A stretch of DNA of 48,295 nucleotides from positions 1-48,295 of the forward strand of contig JBBCJM010000203.1 in assembly GCA_037190175.1 (NCBI GenBank). The letters run 5' to 3'. Both the position numbers and the translations under genes were made by a program. A model generated the notes under the pieces. That model was not told the DNA's origin. It saw only the letters and a program-made list of their open reading frames with translations, and did not search any database. The stretch comes from JBBCJM01 sp037190175 (GTDB lineage: Bacteria > Pseudomonadota > Alphaproteobacteria > Rhodobacterales > Rhodobacteraceae). Shown here piece by piece: positions 34,276 to 42,648 of this stretch (position 1 is its first letter; each line of letters begins with the position of its first letter).

Positions 34276-34614
34276 ATGAATGCCAGAACAAGAAGGAAGG
34301 CGCCGGAGCATCCGGGCGACTTCGTGAAAAGCGAAGTCATTGACCCCCTTCGCCTGTCTGTCACGGAGGCTGCGCAGGTGCTCGGCATCACGCGGCCAAC
34401 GCTTTCCAAGTTCCTGAACGGACATGCACATCTGTCTCCGGAAATGGCGCTGCGGATAGAAAAAGCATTCGGCGTTTCGATGGATACATTGATGCGGATG
34501 CAGAATAGTTTTGATGTTGCCGAAATCCGGAAGCGTGAAGGGGAAATCAACGTCCTTCCATTCAAAGTGAAAAAGTTGCACGGGCAAGCAGCCGGTGCGA
34601 GGGGGGCGAGATGA
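34276..34614 (+). CDS. HigA-family XRE regulator of the restriction operon
   Basis: A 112-residue protein of the HigA/VapI antitoxin family: HPGDFVKSEVIDPLRLSVTEAAQVLGITRPTLSKFLNGHAHLSPEMALRIEKAFGVSMDTLMRMQ, with a helix-turn-helix at about 29-49. No HigB toxin gene accompanies it. Instead its stop overlaps the methyltransferase start in an ATGA. It probably times expression of the restriction-modification pair, in place of a classical controller (C) protein, though an orphan antitoxin is possible. Confidence 0.88.
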   Translation: MNARTRRKAPEHPGDFVKSEVIDPLRLSVTEAAQVLGITRPTLSKFLNGHAHLSPEMALRIEKAFGVSMDTLMRMQNSFDVAEIRKREGEINVLPFKVKKLHGQAAGARGAR

Positions 34615-36224
34615 TTGATATTCTAGATAGCTTGGTGGACGAAAACGACCTCGTGGCGCTGGCATTGGCGCTGGGCGCGGATGAAGCCGGTGGGCCGCTA
34701 TCGGCACCGGAGGCCACGCTAGCCAGAAAGGCCGGTCAAGCGCCGCGCAGGATGGTCGTCACTCGCACCAAGGCGCTTATCCGTGACGGAGAAGACCCGC
34801 TGGGCGACTTGTTCTCGGCCCTGCGTTCCTCCGAAGAACGGCGCAACAACGGCGCGACCTATACGCCCATGCCCATCGTGCAAACGATGGTCGATTGGGC
34901 TGCTGCCTCGAAAAATCCCAGCCGGATCGTCGACCCCGGCGTCGGCTCTGCCCGCTTTTTGACGCGGGCGGGTGCGGCATTTCCGAAAGCCGAACTTGTC
35001 GGCATTGATATCGACCCGCTGGCAGCGCTGATGGCGCGCGCCAATCTGGCCGTATCCGGCTTGGGCAACCGCGCGCGCATCCTGCTCGGCGACTATCGCC
35101 GTTTTGCGGAGCGTGTCAGCGGCAGCACGCTTTATATCGGCAACCCCCCTTACGTGCGCCATCACCAGATTGTGCCGAAGTGGAAGGAGTGGCTGGCTGC
35201 GGAGGCTGCGGAAATCGGCCTTCCGGCCAGCAAGCTTGCCGGTCTGCACGTCTATTTCTTTTTGGCGACCGCGCGCAGCGCCAAGGCCAAGGACTTCGGA
35301 GCCTTCATCACCGCATCGGAATGGCTTGATGTGAATTACGGCGCGCTCGTGCGCTCGCTCGTGCTTGGCCCCCTTGGCGGCAAGAGCGTCACCGTCATTG
35401 ACCCGACCGCCAAGCCGTTTCCCGACGCGGCGACCACCGCCGCCATCACCACCTTTGAAATCGGAGCCAAGCCCGCGTCCATATATTTCCGCAGTGTAGA
35501 TAACCTCGACAAGCTGGGCGAGTTGGGCAAGGGCCGCAAGGTGCATCGTGACCGGCTTTCGACCGAAACCCGGTGGTCGCACTTGACGCGCGCATCCGAG
35601 AAGCCGCCGGAAGGATACGTTGAGCTTGGCGAACTGTGCCGTGTCCATCGCGGCACGGTGACGGGCGCAAACGATGTCTGGATTGCCGGAGAGCATAGCG
35701 CAGGCTTGCCGGATTCTGTCCTATTCCCCACGGTCACGCGGGCGCGCGAAGTGCTTGAGGCCGGCGGCATGCTGTCGGATTCAGGCAAGCTCCGTTGCGT
35801 TATTGATTTGCCTGCCGACTTGGATGAACTCGACACCACCGAGCGCAACGCGGTGAAGAAGTTTCTCAAAACCGCGCGCGCAATGGGCGCGAATAGCGGA
35901 TATGTCGCCAGCCATCGCAAGGCATGGTGGTCGGTCGGCCTCCGTGCTGCCGCCCCCATTATTTCGACATATATGGCGCGCCGCCCGCCGGGCTTTGTCA
36001 TTAACAAAGCCGATGCGCGCCATATCAACATCGCTCATGGCCTGTATCCGCGCGAAGACTTGAGCGAGGCGGTGAAGAAAGCGCTCGTCGCCTATTTGCA
36101 GATCAACATTTCGCAGCGCTCCGGTCGCACCTATGCAGGTGGTCTGACGAAGTTTGAGCCGCGCGAAATGGAAAGGCTGATTGTGCCAAGCCCTGCACTT
36201 TTGGCGGCGGGTGCAGTATCGTGA
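34611..36224 (+). CDS. N6-adenine DNA methyltransferase of a type II system
   Basis: A 537-residue gamma-class methyltransferase. The SAM-binding motif I is IVDPGVGSARFL (about 106-117), followed by the acidic loop VGIDIDPLAAL and catalytic NPPY at 178-181 (IGNPPYVRHHQ). The large C-terminal part (about 300-537) should hold target recognition. It is coupled to genes on both sides by 4-base overlaps. It methylates the sites cut by the endonuclease that follows, and is the protective half of the pair. Confidence 0.92.
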   Translation: MIDILDSLVDENDLVALALALGADEAGGPLSAPEATLARKAGQAPRRMVVTRTKALIRDGEDPLGDLFSALRSSEERRNNGATYTPMPIVQTMVDWAAASKNPSRIVDPGVGSARFLTRAGAAFPKAELVGIDIDPLAALMARANLAVSGLGNRARILLGDYRRFAERVSGSTLYIGNPPYVRHHQIVPKWKEWLAAEAAEIGLPASKLAGLHVYFFLATARSAKAKDFGAFITASEWLDVNYGALVRSLVLGPLGGKSVTVIDPTAKPFPDAATTAAITTFEIGAKPASIYFRSVDNLDKLGELGKGRKVHRDRLSTETRWSHLTRASEKPPEGYVELGELCRVHRGTVTGANDVWIAGEHSAGLPDSVLFPTVTRAREVLEAGGMLSDSGKLRCVIDLPADLDELDTTERNAVKKFLKTARAMGANSGYVASHRKAWWSVGLRAAAPIISTYMARRPPGFVINKADARHINIAHGLYPREDLSEAVKKALVAYLQINISQRSGRTYAGGLTKFEPREMERLIVPSPALLAAGAVS

Positions 36225-37135
36225 TTGCTGCACCTGTTTGGTCAAGCGAGCAGCTTGAGGCTGGCCGTATAAAATCGGCGGCGGCATTCTCCAAAGAGCG
36301 CCTTGAAGAGCCGCTTGAAGATTATCTCGAAGCCTTCGATGAGTATCAGGGTTACGTGGAGGAGATTCTCGAAACGACGGTTGACCTGTCTGCGCTCGAA
36401 ACATCGGCGCTCGACGTGCTTGGTGATACGCGGCTCCTCGAAGCCTTCCGCTATCTTGCAGGCCCGCCCATTTCGCAGGACGATCTCAAGGTGCTGGCGG
36501 ACGCCCGTTCCCTTTCGAAAGGGCATCTGGAAAATTCACCGGAATTGGTCCAGCGCCTCATCGCCGTGGTGCGGCAGGTGCTCGACCGCCGCCGCTTTGC
36601 GTGGGTGGTCGAAAACAGGGAGCCAACCGAGGCGGAGCGCAATGCAGCGGTCATGGCATCTGCTGCCTTGATGGCCGCGAGCCGGACGCAAACGCGGCGG
36701 CGCACACTGGGCAAGGACCAACAGGAAGCGATGGTGAAAGAAGCGCTGAAAGTTCTGGGCTTCATCGAAGTGCCGTCACGGAGAATTCCGAACATTTCCC
36801 ACGCACCCGCGCCGGGAGAGTTTTGCGGCGAAAGCGTCCTCGGCAACCGCAAGGGCGATATCATCGTCCGCCTTTGGGACCACCGCGTCATGCCCATCGA
36901 ATGCAAGGTGTCAAACTCTTCCACCAATTCGGTGAAGCGCTTAAACAACGATGCTGCCGTCAAGGCGACAAGCTGGAAGGTGGATTTCGGCGTTTTGCAG
37001 GTGGTGCCAAGCGCGGTGCTCGGTGGCGTCTATAAACTGCATAACCTGCTCGATGCGCAGAATCGCGGCCTCACAATTTTCTGGGCGCACGACCTCAAGC
37101 CCCTGACGGACTGGATTACGAGCACCAAGCCCTAG
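36221..37135 (+). CDS. XamI-family type II restriction endonuclease
   Basis: A 304-residue protein starting with GTG that overlaps the methyltransferase stop. A PD-(D/E)XK-type active site is visible: Asp213 (NRKGDIIVRL) and Glu227-x-Lys229 (MPIECKVSNSS). The N-terminal two thirds are helical. The pattern SSTNSVKRLNNDAAVKATSWK after the active site fits the XamI family; XamI itself cuts GTCGAC. Specificity here is an inference only. Lower GC than its neighbours suggests horizontal transfer. Confidence 0.83.
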   Translation: MIAAPVWSSEQLEAGRIKSAAAFSKERLEEPLEDYLEAFDEYQGYVEEILETTVDLSALETSALDVLGDTRLLEAFRYLAGPPISQDDLKVLADARSLSKGHLENSPELVQRLIAVVRQVLDRRRFAWVVENREPTEAERNAAVMASAALMAASRTQTRRRTLGKDQQEAMVKEALKVLGFIEVPSRRIPNISHAPAPGEFCGESVLGNRKGDIIVRLWDHRVMPIECKVSNSSTNSVKRLNNDAAVKATSWKVDFGVLQVVPSAVLGGVYKLHNLLDAQNRGLTIFWAHDLKPLTDWITSTKP

Positions 37136-37849
37136 TCAGACGCCCGTCCGGCATCACTTCGGTTGACGCTTGCAGCATAGTTCTGCACCTTCACGCCGCG
37201 TGCGGGTTGTCGTTACGTTGCTCCTGCGGTTGGGCACGGACAGCATAATGCCAATCCGAGCCCTTCTGTCGTCTTCGGTGGCTGTCAGTTGTCATTTTGG
37301 AGGGCTATAGCGTAGGTGTAGTTCTCTGTTTCTTCGTCTTCGGCCCGCCATAAGCCATTGATTACATAAGATTCTATATTCCTATCCCTGCATGCCCGCC
37401 CTAAATCCGCCATGTGCATTGCGCTTGGATGCAGCGGGTTCCGGCGCGCGGCCCTGTCCATCGCCCGGAGGAAGTCGCGGTCGCGCTCGGCCGTATCGCC
37501 TCCGCCTTCGTCTACAGCGCCTCGGGGCGGGTGGCTGGTGGCGACCTCGAGATCGCGGGGGCCGACAGGTGCACCGGGTTCGACCCCGCGCAGGTGCTGC
37601 GCCCGGTCTCCGGCATCGCTGCCATGCGCCGCGCGCCCGGCGCGGTCTCCAGCGGCGGCATCGAGGAGGCGGATGACGGCCGCGCGCTGGCTGGTCGCTG
37701 CGATCGGGTGCCGGCACCGACCTCCGGGCGATGGCCGGGCAAGGGGCAGACAACCCCTCCTCCTTTCGATATATTCCCGAAACCATATCGTCCGGTACCC
37801 TGCGGCCGGTCCGCCCCCGCCGGTTCCCCGGCCCTCTGGAAGACGAACC
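37136..37849. other. No intact gene: right flank of the restriction insert and upstream region of moeA
   Basis: From 37136 to about 37390 the sequence is AT-richer and non-coding. After about 37391 it switches sharply to high GC. A protein-like stretch on the plus strand (about 37438-37640, HRPEEVAVALGRIASAFVYS...) looks like a fragment of a lost gene that I cannot name. The switch point may be the right border of the insert. Confidence 0.5.
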
Positions 37850-39103
37850 TTGACCCACCGCAGACCGGCCAGCCTCGACCGCGCCCTGGACTTTCTGGAG
37901 CAGCTGCCACTGCCGCCCGCGCGGGTCGAAACCCTGGCTCTGGACGAGGCCGACGGCAGATGGCTGGCCGAGGCGATCGCTGCGTCCGACGATCTGCCGC
38001 GGTTCGACCTGGCGGCGATGGACGGCTATGCGATCCGCTCCGCCGATCTGGGCCCGGAGGGGCGGGCCCGGCTGCGGCTGGCGGGCACCCGGCTGACGGG
38101 CGATGCGGCGCCCGCCCGGGTCGACCCCGGCGAGGCGCTGCGGATCCTGACCGGCGCGCTGATGCCGGAGGGTGCCGACCGCGTGGTGATGAACGAGGAT
38201 GCCAGGCCCGAGGGCAGCCACGTCGTGCTGCGCGCGCCCGCTGGCCGCAGGCCGCATATCCGCCGGGCCGGGGAGGATGCGCGCCGGGGCGGGGTCCTGC
38301 TCGATGCGCCGCGCCTCATCGGGCCGGGCGAGGCGGCGCTGCTGCGCGCCATGGGGGTGGCCGCGCTGCGCGTCTTCGCCCGGCCGCGGGTGGCGCTCGT
38401 CTCGACCGGCAACGAGCTTTGCGACGGGCCGGCCCCGCTGCCGCCCGGCCGGATCCGCGACACCAACCGCCCGATGCTGGCCCGGATGCTGGCGGCGGCC
38501 GGGGCCGAGGTCAGCGATCTGGGCATCCTGCGCGACGAGCCCCGCGCGCTGGAGGAGGCGCTGATCCACGCCGCCGCCGGGCACGATCTGATCGTGACCA
38601 CGGGCGGGGCGTCCTCGGGCCTCGCCGACCTGCTGGCGCAGACGGTGTCCCGGCGGGGCTTCCTCGAATTCTGGAAGCTGCAGATGCGGCTGGGCAAGCC
38701 GGTCGGCTTCGGCGATATCGACGATTGCCCCATCCTGGTGCTGCCGGGCAATCCGGTGGCCGCGGCGGTGGATTTCGCCCTGCTCGGCCGCCCCTTGCTG
38801 GCCCGGCTCACGGGAATCGGCGCGGCGATCCGCCCGGCGCCGCGCCTGCCCTTCGCGGGCAGCGCCGTCAAGCCCGCCGGGCGCTGCGACATCCTGCTGG
38901 GCAGGCTGGTGGAATGCCAAGGCCGCACGGCGGCCGCGCCGCTTGCCGTGCAGGGATCGGCCAACCTCGCCGCCCTCGCCCAGGCCGGGGTGCTGATCGT
39001 CCTGACGCCCGACCTGACCCGGATCGAGCCGGGCCGGGTGGTGGAGGTGCTCCCGCTCTGGGACGCCACCCCGATGGAAGCCGGGCGGAGGCCGCCCGGC
39101 TGA
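37850..39103 (+). CDS. moeA: Molybdopterin molybdenumtransferase MoeA
   Basis: A 417-residue protein. The hallmark PRFDLAAMDGYAI is at about 50-62, followed by VSTGNEL, DTNRPMLARML, VTTGGASSGLADLL and LPGNPVAAAVDF. MoeA inserts molybdate into adenylylated molybdopterin, the last general step of molybdenum cofactor synthesis. No ATG lies near the conserved start; I chose TTG at 37850, preceded by GGAAG, so the exact start is uncertain. It stands apart from any moa/mob genes. Confidence 0.92.
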   Translation: MTHRRPASLDRALDFLEQLPLPPARVETLALDEADGRWLAEAIAASDDLPRFDLAAMDGYAIRSADLGPEGRARLRLAGTRLTGDAAPARVDPGEALRILTGALMPEGADRVVMNEDARPEGSHVVLRAPAGRRPHIRRAGEDARRGGVLLDAPRLIGPGEAALLRAMGVAALRVFARPRVALVSTGNELCDGPAPLPPGRIRDTNRPMLARMLAAAGAEVSDLGILRDEPRALEEALIHAAAGHDLIVTTGGASSGLADLLAQTVSRRGFLEFWKLQMRLGKPVGFGDIDDCPILVLPGNPVAAAVDFALLGRPLLARLTGIGAAIRPAPRLPFAGSAVKPAGRCDILLGRLVECQGRTAAAPLAVQGSANLAALAQAGVLIVLTPDLTRIEPGRVVEVLPLWDATPMEAGRRPPG

Positions 39104-39168
39104 GCCCGCCGTGCAATGCGAAGGCAAGGCCGCCCGGCCCGGCCCGCCCGCAGATCGGGACGGCGGTT

Positions 39169-39672
39169 TCAGGGCGGTCGGGCCGGCACCTTCCCCTCCC
39201 GCGGCGGGTGGAGATGGCAGGCGACGGCGTGGCGTCCGTCGCCGGACAGCGCCGGCGCGCGGAAGCGGCAGATTTCCATCGCGGCGGGGCAGCGCGGATG
39301 GAAGCGGCAGCCCGGCGGCGGGGCGGCGATGCCGGGCATGTCATCCGTCAGCGCGACATGGCGGCGGCCCCTCTCGACGGCCGGATCGGGAACCGGAACG
39401 GCGGCGACGAGGGCCTGCGTATAGGGATGCCGCGGCGCCGCGAAGATCCGCTCGCGCTCGGCCAGTTCCACGATCCGGCCCGCCGCCGGTCGGGTGAGCA
39501 TGAGCAGCGCCCGGCCCAGCGTCGATTTCCCGCAGCCGGATTCCCCGACCAGCCCCAGCGTCTCGCCCTGCCCGATCACCAGATCGACGCCGTCGACCGG
39601 GGCGATGGTCAGCCGGCGGCCGCGGTTCGAAACCGGATATTCGACGCGCAGGCCCCGGGCGACCAGCACCGG
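39169..39672 (-). pseudogene. Remnant of a dipeptide/nickel ABC ATPase (DppF/OppF), internal deletion
   Basis: About 166 residues remain. The N-terminal part has Walker A (GLVGESGCGKSTLGRALLMLTRPAAGRI) and then jumps directly to ELAERERIFAAPRHPYTQALVAAVP, the C-terminal OppF region with the zinc-like CRFHPRCP motif. The roughly 130 residues between, which carry the LSGGQ signature and Walker B, are missing, so it cannot work as an ATPase. The frame remains open, so the deletion preserved phase. Confidence 0.82.
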
Positions 39673-39674
39673 CG

Positions 39675-39925
39675 CAGCCGGCCGGCCGTGCCGCCCAGCT
39701 GCTCTACCGCCGTGCCGCCGAAGGCGATCCGACCCTCCAGCCGCACGCGGCCGGAGGGCAGCAGGCCCATGATCGCGAGTGCGGTGACGCTCTTTCCCGA
39801 ACCGCTCTCGCCCAGGATGCCCAGCGTGGCGCCGGGCGCGACCTCGAGGTCGATGCCGGCCACCGCCCGCACGATGCCGTGGGGGGTCGGAAAATCGACG
39901 CTCAGGCCCTGGACCGAGAGATGGC
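39675..39925 (-). pseudogene. Remnant of a dipeptide/nickel ABC ATPase (DppD/OppD), C-terminus lost
   Basis: Only the N-terminal part is left: LSVQGLSVDFPTPHGIVRAVAGIDLEVAPG, the Walker A GILGESGSGKSVTALAIMGLLP, and a short stretch ending near GGTAGRLRR. It then runs straight into the DppF remnant. The signature motif, Walker B and C-terminal region are absent. Confidence 0.8.
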
Positions 39926-39969
39926 CGGCCAGGCCGGCGGGCGGACCCGGGACCTGGGCAAGGCGGTTC

Positions 39970-40044
39970 GCTCGGTCAATCCGTCGGCAAGCAGGTTGGC
40001 GGAAAGCACCAGCAGCGTGATCGCCAGGCCGGGGAACACGGCCG
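39970..40044 (-). pseudogene. Remnant of a dipeptide/nickel ABC permease (DppC/OppC C-terminus)
   Basis: About 24 residues matching the end of an OppC/DppC permease are readable: VFPGLAITLLVLSANLLADGLTD. They are fused out of register to the DppB fragment upstream, and all the earlier permease is missing. Confidence 0.7.
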
Positions 40045-40125
40045 CCGGAGCGCACCAGCCGGGCGATCAGCGTGAAGGTCACGAGGCAGAGCGTCGCGAC
40101 CGGCAGGGCCATGTGCCGCGCGATG
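40045..40125 (-). pseudogene. Remnant of a dipeptide/nickel ABC permease (DppB/OppB)
   Basis: A fragment of about 27 residues, RHMALPVATLCLVTFTLIARLVRSGG, matches the OppB/DppB region that normally reads like RHLALPALTLALV...RLVRSS. It follows shortly after the stop of the PhnE-type permease gene, in the same direction. Confidence 0.7.
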
Positions 40126-40144
40126 CCGGCGCAGGACCGACGGC

Positions 40145-40948
40145 TCAGATGATCGCGCGGCGGACGCGGGTCGAGACCCATTCGCTGACCACCACGGTGC
40201 CCAGGATCACCAGCATGATCAGCAGCACCTGCGGCCAGGCCAGCATGTTGAGGCTGGCCTGCAGCTGCATCCCCAGCCCGCCGGCGCCCACCAGCCCCAG
40301 GATCGCGCTTTCGCGGATGTTGATGTCCCAGCGGAAGACGCCGATGCCGATGAAGGCGGGCATGACCTGCGGCCAGATGCCATAGTGCAGGATCTGCGCG
40401 GCCCCGGCGCCGGTGGCGGTGACCGCCTCGATCTGCCTCGCGTCGGTCTCCTCGATCGCCTCGTAGAGGAGCTTGCCGATGAAGCCGACCGAGCGGAAGG
40501 CGATGGCGATGATCCCGGCCAGAAGCCCCGGCCCCAGGATCGCCACCAGCAGGAGCGCCCAGATCAGCGAGTTGATCGAGCGCGAGGCGACGATGCAGAA
40601 GAGCGCCAGGGGCCGCAGCAGCCACCGCGACGGCGTGGTGTTCGCGGCCGCCAGAAAGGCCAGCGGCACGGCGATGGCGGTGCCCAGGAGGGTGCCCAGC
40701 GTGGCGATGTTGATCGTGTCCCACAGCGGGCGCCAGAGCTGGCCCATGTAGCTCCACCGCGGCGGAAAGGCGCGGGTGCCGATGTCGGCCGCGGCGCGCG
40801 GCGCGTCCCATACGAAGACCCAGATCGTGCGCTGGGTCATCACCTCCCAGCAGAACACGAACAGTGCCACCACGCAGAACCAGAAGGCCCAGAGCGCCAG
40901 CCGCTTGACGGGCGTGCGGTGCTGCCAGAAGACGGGCGACACGCTCAT
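40145..40948 (-). CDS. phnE: PhnE-type ABC permease, second subunit
   Basis: A 267-residue inner-membrane permease with about six helices and the coupling loop EAVTATGAGAAQILHYGIWPQVMPAFIG, followed by DINIRESAILGLVGAGGLG, both typical of PhnE. It partners with the permease at 40945-41745 (starts overlap by 4 bases), the ATPase at 41742 and the binding protein at 42649. Together they import phosphonate, phosphite or a similar oxyanion. No C-P lyase or phosphite dehydrogenase gene is nearby. Confidence 0.9.
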   Translation of the reverse strand: MSVSPVFWQHRTPVKRLALWAFWFCVVALFVFCWEVMTQRTIWVFVWDAPRAAADIGTRAFPPRWSYMGQLWRPLWDTINIATLGTLLGTAIAVPLAFLAAANTTPSRWLLRPLALFCIVASRSINSLIWALLLVAILGPGLLAGIIAIAFRSVGFIGKLLYEAIEETDARQIEAVTATGAGAAQILHYGIWPQVMPAFIGIGVFRWDINIRESAILGLVGAGGLGMQLQASLNMLAWPQVLLIMLVILGTVVVSEWVSTRVRRAII

Positions 40949-41745
40949 TTCACCAAAGCCCGCAGCCGGCCGGAGGCGTATTCCGCCGCCATGACGATGG
41001 CGATGATGATGAGAAGGATCGCCCCCGCGCTGCTGTATTCATAGCGCGACAGCGCGGTGTCCAGCGTGCCGCCGATGCCCCCCGCGCCGACGATGCCGAT
41101 CACCGCGCTCTCGCGGAAGTTGATGTCCAGCCGGTAGAGCGACAGGCCGATCAGCCGCGGCATCACCTGCGGCTGGACGCCATAGTTGATCACCTGCGGC
41201 CAGGAGGCGCCGGTGGCGCGGATCGCCTCGGCCTGCTTCGGGTCGATTTCCTCGATGTCGTCGGCCAGCAGCTTGCCGATGAAGCCGATGGTGGCGAAGG
41301 TCAGGGTCAGGAACCCGGCGAAGGCGCCGAAGCCGAACAGCGCGACGAAGAAGATCGCCACGATCACCTCCTGCAACGCGCGCGAGACGGCGATCAGCCC
41401 GCGGCAGAGGGCCACGATCCAGCGGGGCGAGACGTTGCGCGCCGCGCCGATCCCCACCGGGACCGAGATCGCCAGCCCGGCCACGGTGGCGGTGAAGGTC
41501 ATGGTCAGGCTTTCGACCAGGCCCTGCGAGATGTCGCGCCAGCGGGTGGTGAAGTCGGGCGACAGGAACCCCACCACGAACCGCTGCCCGCGCTCCAGCC
41601 CCTGCGCCACCCGCGTCCAGTTGACCTCGACCGTGCCGAGCGCCAGCACCAGATAGACCGCGGCGCCCGCCGTCAGCGCGATCCGCCAGACGCGCGAGGT
41701 GACGATCTGCGGCGGCCGCCGCCATGTCGCGGGCCAGGCGCTCAC
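40945..41745 (-). CDS. phnE: PhnE-type ABC permease, first subunit
   Basis: A 266-residue permease, diverged from its neighbour but with the same PhnE pattern: the coupling motif EAIRATGASWPQVINYGVQPQVMPRLIG and then DINFRESAVIGIVGAGGIG. A first helix lies at about 18-38. Two distinct permeases suggest a heterodimeric channel. Both ends overlap neighbouring genes by 4 bases. Confidence 0.9.
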   Translation of the reverse strand: MSAWPATWRRPPQIVTSRVWRIALTAGAAVYLVLALGTVEVNWTRVAQGLERGQRFVVGFLSPDFTTRWRDISQGLVESLTMTFTATVAGLAISVPVGIGAARNVSPRWIVALCRGLIAVSRALQEVIVAIFFVALFGFGAFAGFLTLTFATIGFIGKLLADDIEEIDPKQAEAIRATGASWPQVINYGVQPQVMPRLIGLSLYRLDINFRESAVIGIVGAGGIGGTLDTALSRYEYSSAGAILLIIIAIVMAAEYASGRLRALVK

Positions 41746-42569
41746 AGCGCGCTGACCAGCTTTTCGGCCGCCGCGCTGGCGGCGGCATCCTCGTCGGCCG
41801 CCTCGGCCGCGCCGCGGCGCATGGCGTTCCAGTCCTCCTCGCCATAGATGCGGGTCAGCGCCGCCTCGGTCAGCTCGGCGGGCGTTCCGTCGAACACCAC
41901 CTCGCCCGCGCGCAGGCCGACGATGCGGTCGGTGAACTGCTGGGCCAGCACCACGTCGTGGATGTTGATGATCGCGGGCAGGCCGCTTTCGCGGCAGACC
42001 TCGGTGATCAGCCGCATGATCTGGCGCGAGGTGCGCGGGTCCAGGCTGGCGGTCGGCTCGTCGATCAGCAGCAACTCCGGCTCCTGCTCCAGCGCGCGGG
42101 CGACGCCCACCCGCTGCCGCTGGCCGCCCGACAGCGCATCGGCGCGCCTGTCGGCGTGGTCCGAGAGGCCCACGCGGTCCAGCAGGCGGAAGGCGCGCTC
42201 GATGTCGGCGGGCGGGAAGCGGCGGGTGAAGCTGCGCCAGAACGGCACATAGCCCAGCCGGCCCGAAAGCACGTTCTCCATCACCGTCAGCCGCTCGACC
42301 AGCGCGTATTCCTGAAAGATCATCCCGATCCGCCGCCGCACCCGCCGCAGCTCGCGCCGCCCGAGCCCGGTGATCTCCACGCCCCCCAGCCGGACCGAGC
42401 CGGATGTGGGCTCGACCAGCCGGTTCACGCAGCGGATCAGCGTGGATTTTCCCGCGCCCGAAGGCCCGATCAGGCCCATGACCTGCCCGGCGGGCACGGT
42501 GAAGCCCACCGCGTTCAGCGCCCTGTCGCCGGTGCGGTAGGTCTTGGTCAGCCCCTCGACTGTCAGCAT
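41742..42569 (-). CDS. phnC: PhnC-type ABC transporter ATPase
   Basis: A 275-residue ATPase. Walker A is GPSGAGKSTLIRC, the Q-loop is MIFQEYALVERLTVMENVLSGRLG, the signature is LSGGQRQRVGVARAL, and Walker B is LLLIDEPTASLD, with the His of NIHDVVLA switching hydrolysis. FQ-Y-LVERL-V--NVL-GRLG is characteristic of PhnC. I chose the ATG at 42569 (MLTVEGLTKTY); the open frame upstream overlaps the binding protein gene. The C-terminal tail (AAEAADEDAAASAAAE) is an unusual Ala/Glu-rich extension. Confidence 0.93.
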   Translation of the reverse strand: MLTVEGLTKTYRTGDRALNAVGFTVPAGQVMGLIGPSGAGKSTLIRCVNRLVEPTSGSVRLGGVEITGLGRRELRRVRRRIGMIFQEYALVERLTVMENVLSGRLGYVPFWRSFTRRFPPADIERAFRLLDRVGLSDHADRRADALSGGQRQRVGVARALEQEPELLLIDEPTASLDPRTSRQIMRLITEVCRESGLPAIINIHDVVLAQQFTDRIVGLRAGEVVFDGTPAELTEAALTRIYGEEDWNAMRRGAAEAADEDAAASAAAEKLVSAL

Positions 42570-42648
42570 CCGCGGCCTTTCGTCGGAATTGCGCAAGGCG
42601 ACGGGGCGGGGCCCGCGCGGCCCCGCCCCGCGGGTCGGCCTGGCAAGG

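Noticed and set aside
33965..34291. Leftward open frame before the HigA-type gene
   Set aside because: No recognisable domain, and it overlaps the probable promoter and start of the rightward operon.
37414..40020. Rightward open frame of 868 codons spanning moeA and the dpp remnants
   Set aside because: It crosses several unrelated genes on both strands and reads as Arg/Gly/Ala shadow; only about 37438-37640 looks protein-like, as a probable gene fragment.
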